Positions 32,622 to 64,000 of a stretch of DNA of 64,000 nucleotides are shown in pieces. Source of the stretch: Metridium senile (Eukaryota; Cnidaria; Anthozoa; Actiniaria; Metridiidae); the NCBI GenBank assembly GCA_949775045.1, contig OX459101.1, forward strand, positions 5,919,894-5,983,893, read 5' to 3'. Position numbers and translations under genes: made by a program. The notes under the pieces were generated by a model. The model worked only from the letters and a program-made list of their open reading frames with translations, made no database searches and was not told the origin of the DNA. The first letter of the stretch is position 1, and each line of letters starts with the position of its first letter.

Positions 32622-34138
32622 ATACACATTTTTTCCACACTTCTCCTCAAGCACACATAACAACATAGCTCTTCAACATTTAATGAGTCTATTTTCTTGT
32701 AATGGTTTCGCATCCACTTCTAACTCCCCTTATTTTTTCCTATTAGCATATTAATTGGCGTTTCTATGGACAAGCCAATGACCTACCATTCTCCGAATAG
32801 AGCTTTTGGCATCGTTCAGCTCTGAAAAATTCATGAGTTATGACACTATTGTTAAATAAACTTACACAACTTGCAAAGTGGATTACTGGAAAAAAAATTT
32901 CACAGGAAAATTTCTGAACTAAGGTTTGTAACTGTTGAAGACAATTTTGGATTAATTCTTCAAATCTCTTTTCTAGTTTTAATTAATTTTATATGTACAT
33001 AGTATTATTGAATTGATGTGGATTATAGTTGACAAGAATCCGTCGCGTCTCGTGTACGGGCTGCGGTTCGAAATATACAACATACGCATTGAAAACAGAC
33101 TCGTTCTGCAAAACAACCAATTTCCAACGCATTTTTCAAAATATTTTGCCTTGAAATCCCCAAAGAAATATAAACTCATAATCTATATAATATATGCAAT
33201 AGAAAATAGTACCTGCTGTAGAACAAACAAAACGAAAAAGTAAACTATATCCTATATCAATTCATCAAATCAAACGAACAAATAACGCATTTTGTTTAAA
33301 GAACGCTAAATTGTAAGTTGTGGTGAAAAATTTCAGTGATTTTTTTTCTCCGTTTCAAGAGCATTTTCTTGGTATATTGTTGACGACAATAAAATAATGT
33401 TTATTCATTTCTGGTGAAAGTAGTTTGTTTGCATATTATCAAAGTGTTGAAATCGAAATTGTTTTTCGTTTTCAAGAATTCTTCAAAACCAATATCTTTA
33501 ATATTGAAACAAAATCCATTAACCCTTCGTTAACTAATATAAAAACATATTTACATCACGATCCAAAACCTCCCAAATTATCATATTATATTCGAACCAT
33601 TCAAATTATAAAATTGAATATGACATCATCAGCCATACCACCCAGCAGCTTCCAATGTTAAACATTGCCAACTCAGGTCCAACATTTTCAAGATCAGTTT
33701 TATCAAGTTCTAAAACCAATACCTATTTTTAAGACTACAAAAAATATCGCTTTTACACAAGTAAAAAAAACAGATTCACAACTTACGAAAGTTTCTTTTG
33801 GCTAGTTTAAATTGTAAGTATTTGACGTGCTATTTAGCACATGTAATGAAAAATCTACACAAATCATTGGGTATAAAATGTTAACTGTCATCCTTTTCTC
33901 GTATTATTACATGGTTATACCAGTTTTTACTGTGCGCCATTTGAAGCTTGGCCAAAATGTATATGGTTGAATTTGAATATTAATTTATATTACTCGTTAA
34001 TATGTTTTTACAGTTCAAGTCGTTCACGAGTGAAGCGAGCCGATTGAGTACTATACGGACGATACCTCTCTGACATGTCAAAGCTACGGACGCGTTGCTA
34101 AATATTGAAAGCGATACAACATTTATATACAATTAATC
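32622..34138. other. Region upstream of the cadherin gene
   Basis: AT-rich with no clear gene. The stretch just before the ATG (34020-34138) is less AT-rich and may be 5' UTR and promoter, but no TATA box or initiator could be assigned. Confidence 0.4.

Positions 34139-64000
<29,862 letters not shown>

Overview
The window is a piece of an animal nuclear genome. Genes are split by long introns with GT...AG borders, the DNA is AT-rich, and most of it is microsatellites, minisatellites, inverted-repeat elements and retroelement scraps. I infer an invertebrate, most likely an anthozoan cnidarian. This rests on the tRNA-headed SINEs, the TTAA- and TA-flanked short inverted-repeat elements and a THAP-like finger reading CCWGKCNSDSRY, recalled from general knowledge and not searched.

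Three protein genes can be supported. (1) A DNAJB12/DNAJB14-type membrane co-chaperone lies on + in nine exons from 6890 to 28030. Every splice phase is consistent and the predicted protein has 365 residues. Its last intron (14638-27914) is 13.3 kb long. (2) Inside that intron, on the opposite strand, lies an intronless Rho/Rac-like small GTPase (21067-21687, 206 residues) that keeps its CAAX end but has lost the residues that normally drive GTP hydrolysis. (3) A large cadherin begins with a signal-peptide exon at 34139, has a first intron of 8.5 kb, and runs off the right edge at 64000. Twenty-three exons were found, encoding about 1000 residues and eight complete cadherin (EC) repeats plus most of a ninth. 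The transmembrane and cytoplasmic parts lie beyond the window.

Region by region: 1-6889 is intergenic, with decayed tandem repeats, a GAT-rich array, two LINE 3' ends with TTA tails and a 73-bp-type minisatellite invaded by two inverted-repeat elements. 6890-28030 is the DnaJ gene with its nested GTPase. 28031-34138 is intergenic, mostly minisatellites. 34139-64000 is the cadherin gene, whose introns hold many small inverted-repeat elements, a THAP-containing element, two SINEs, a tRNA-like sequence, an inverted pair of pogo-like elements, and GAT, 81-bp and 124-bp arrays.

The most unusual structures are the antisense GTPase gene with its substituted catalytic residues; a nest of inverted-repeat elements in cadherin intron 1 in which three TTAA-bounded elements sit end to end inside a fourth; a class of terminal-inverted-repeat elements whose interior is itself a short tandem repeat; and a 73-bp minisatellite family found at five places that hosts three separate inverted-repeat insertions. 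The three genes show no obvious pathway link; their grouping looks positional.
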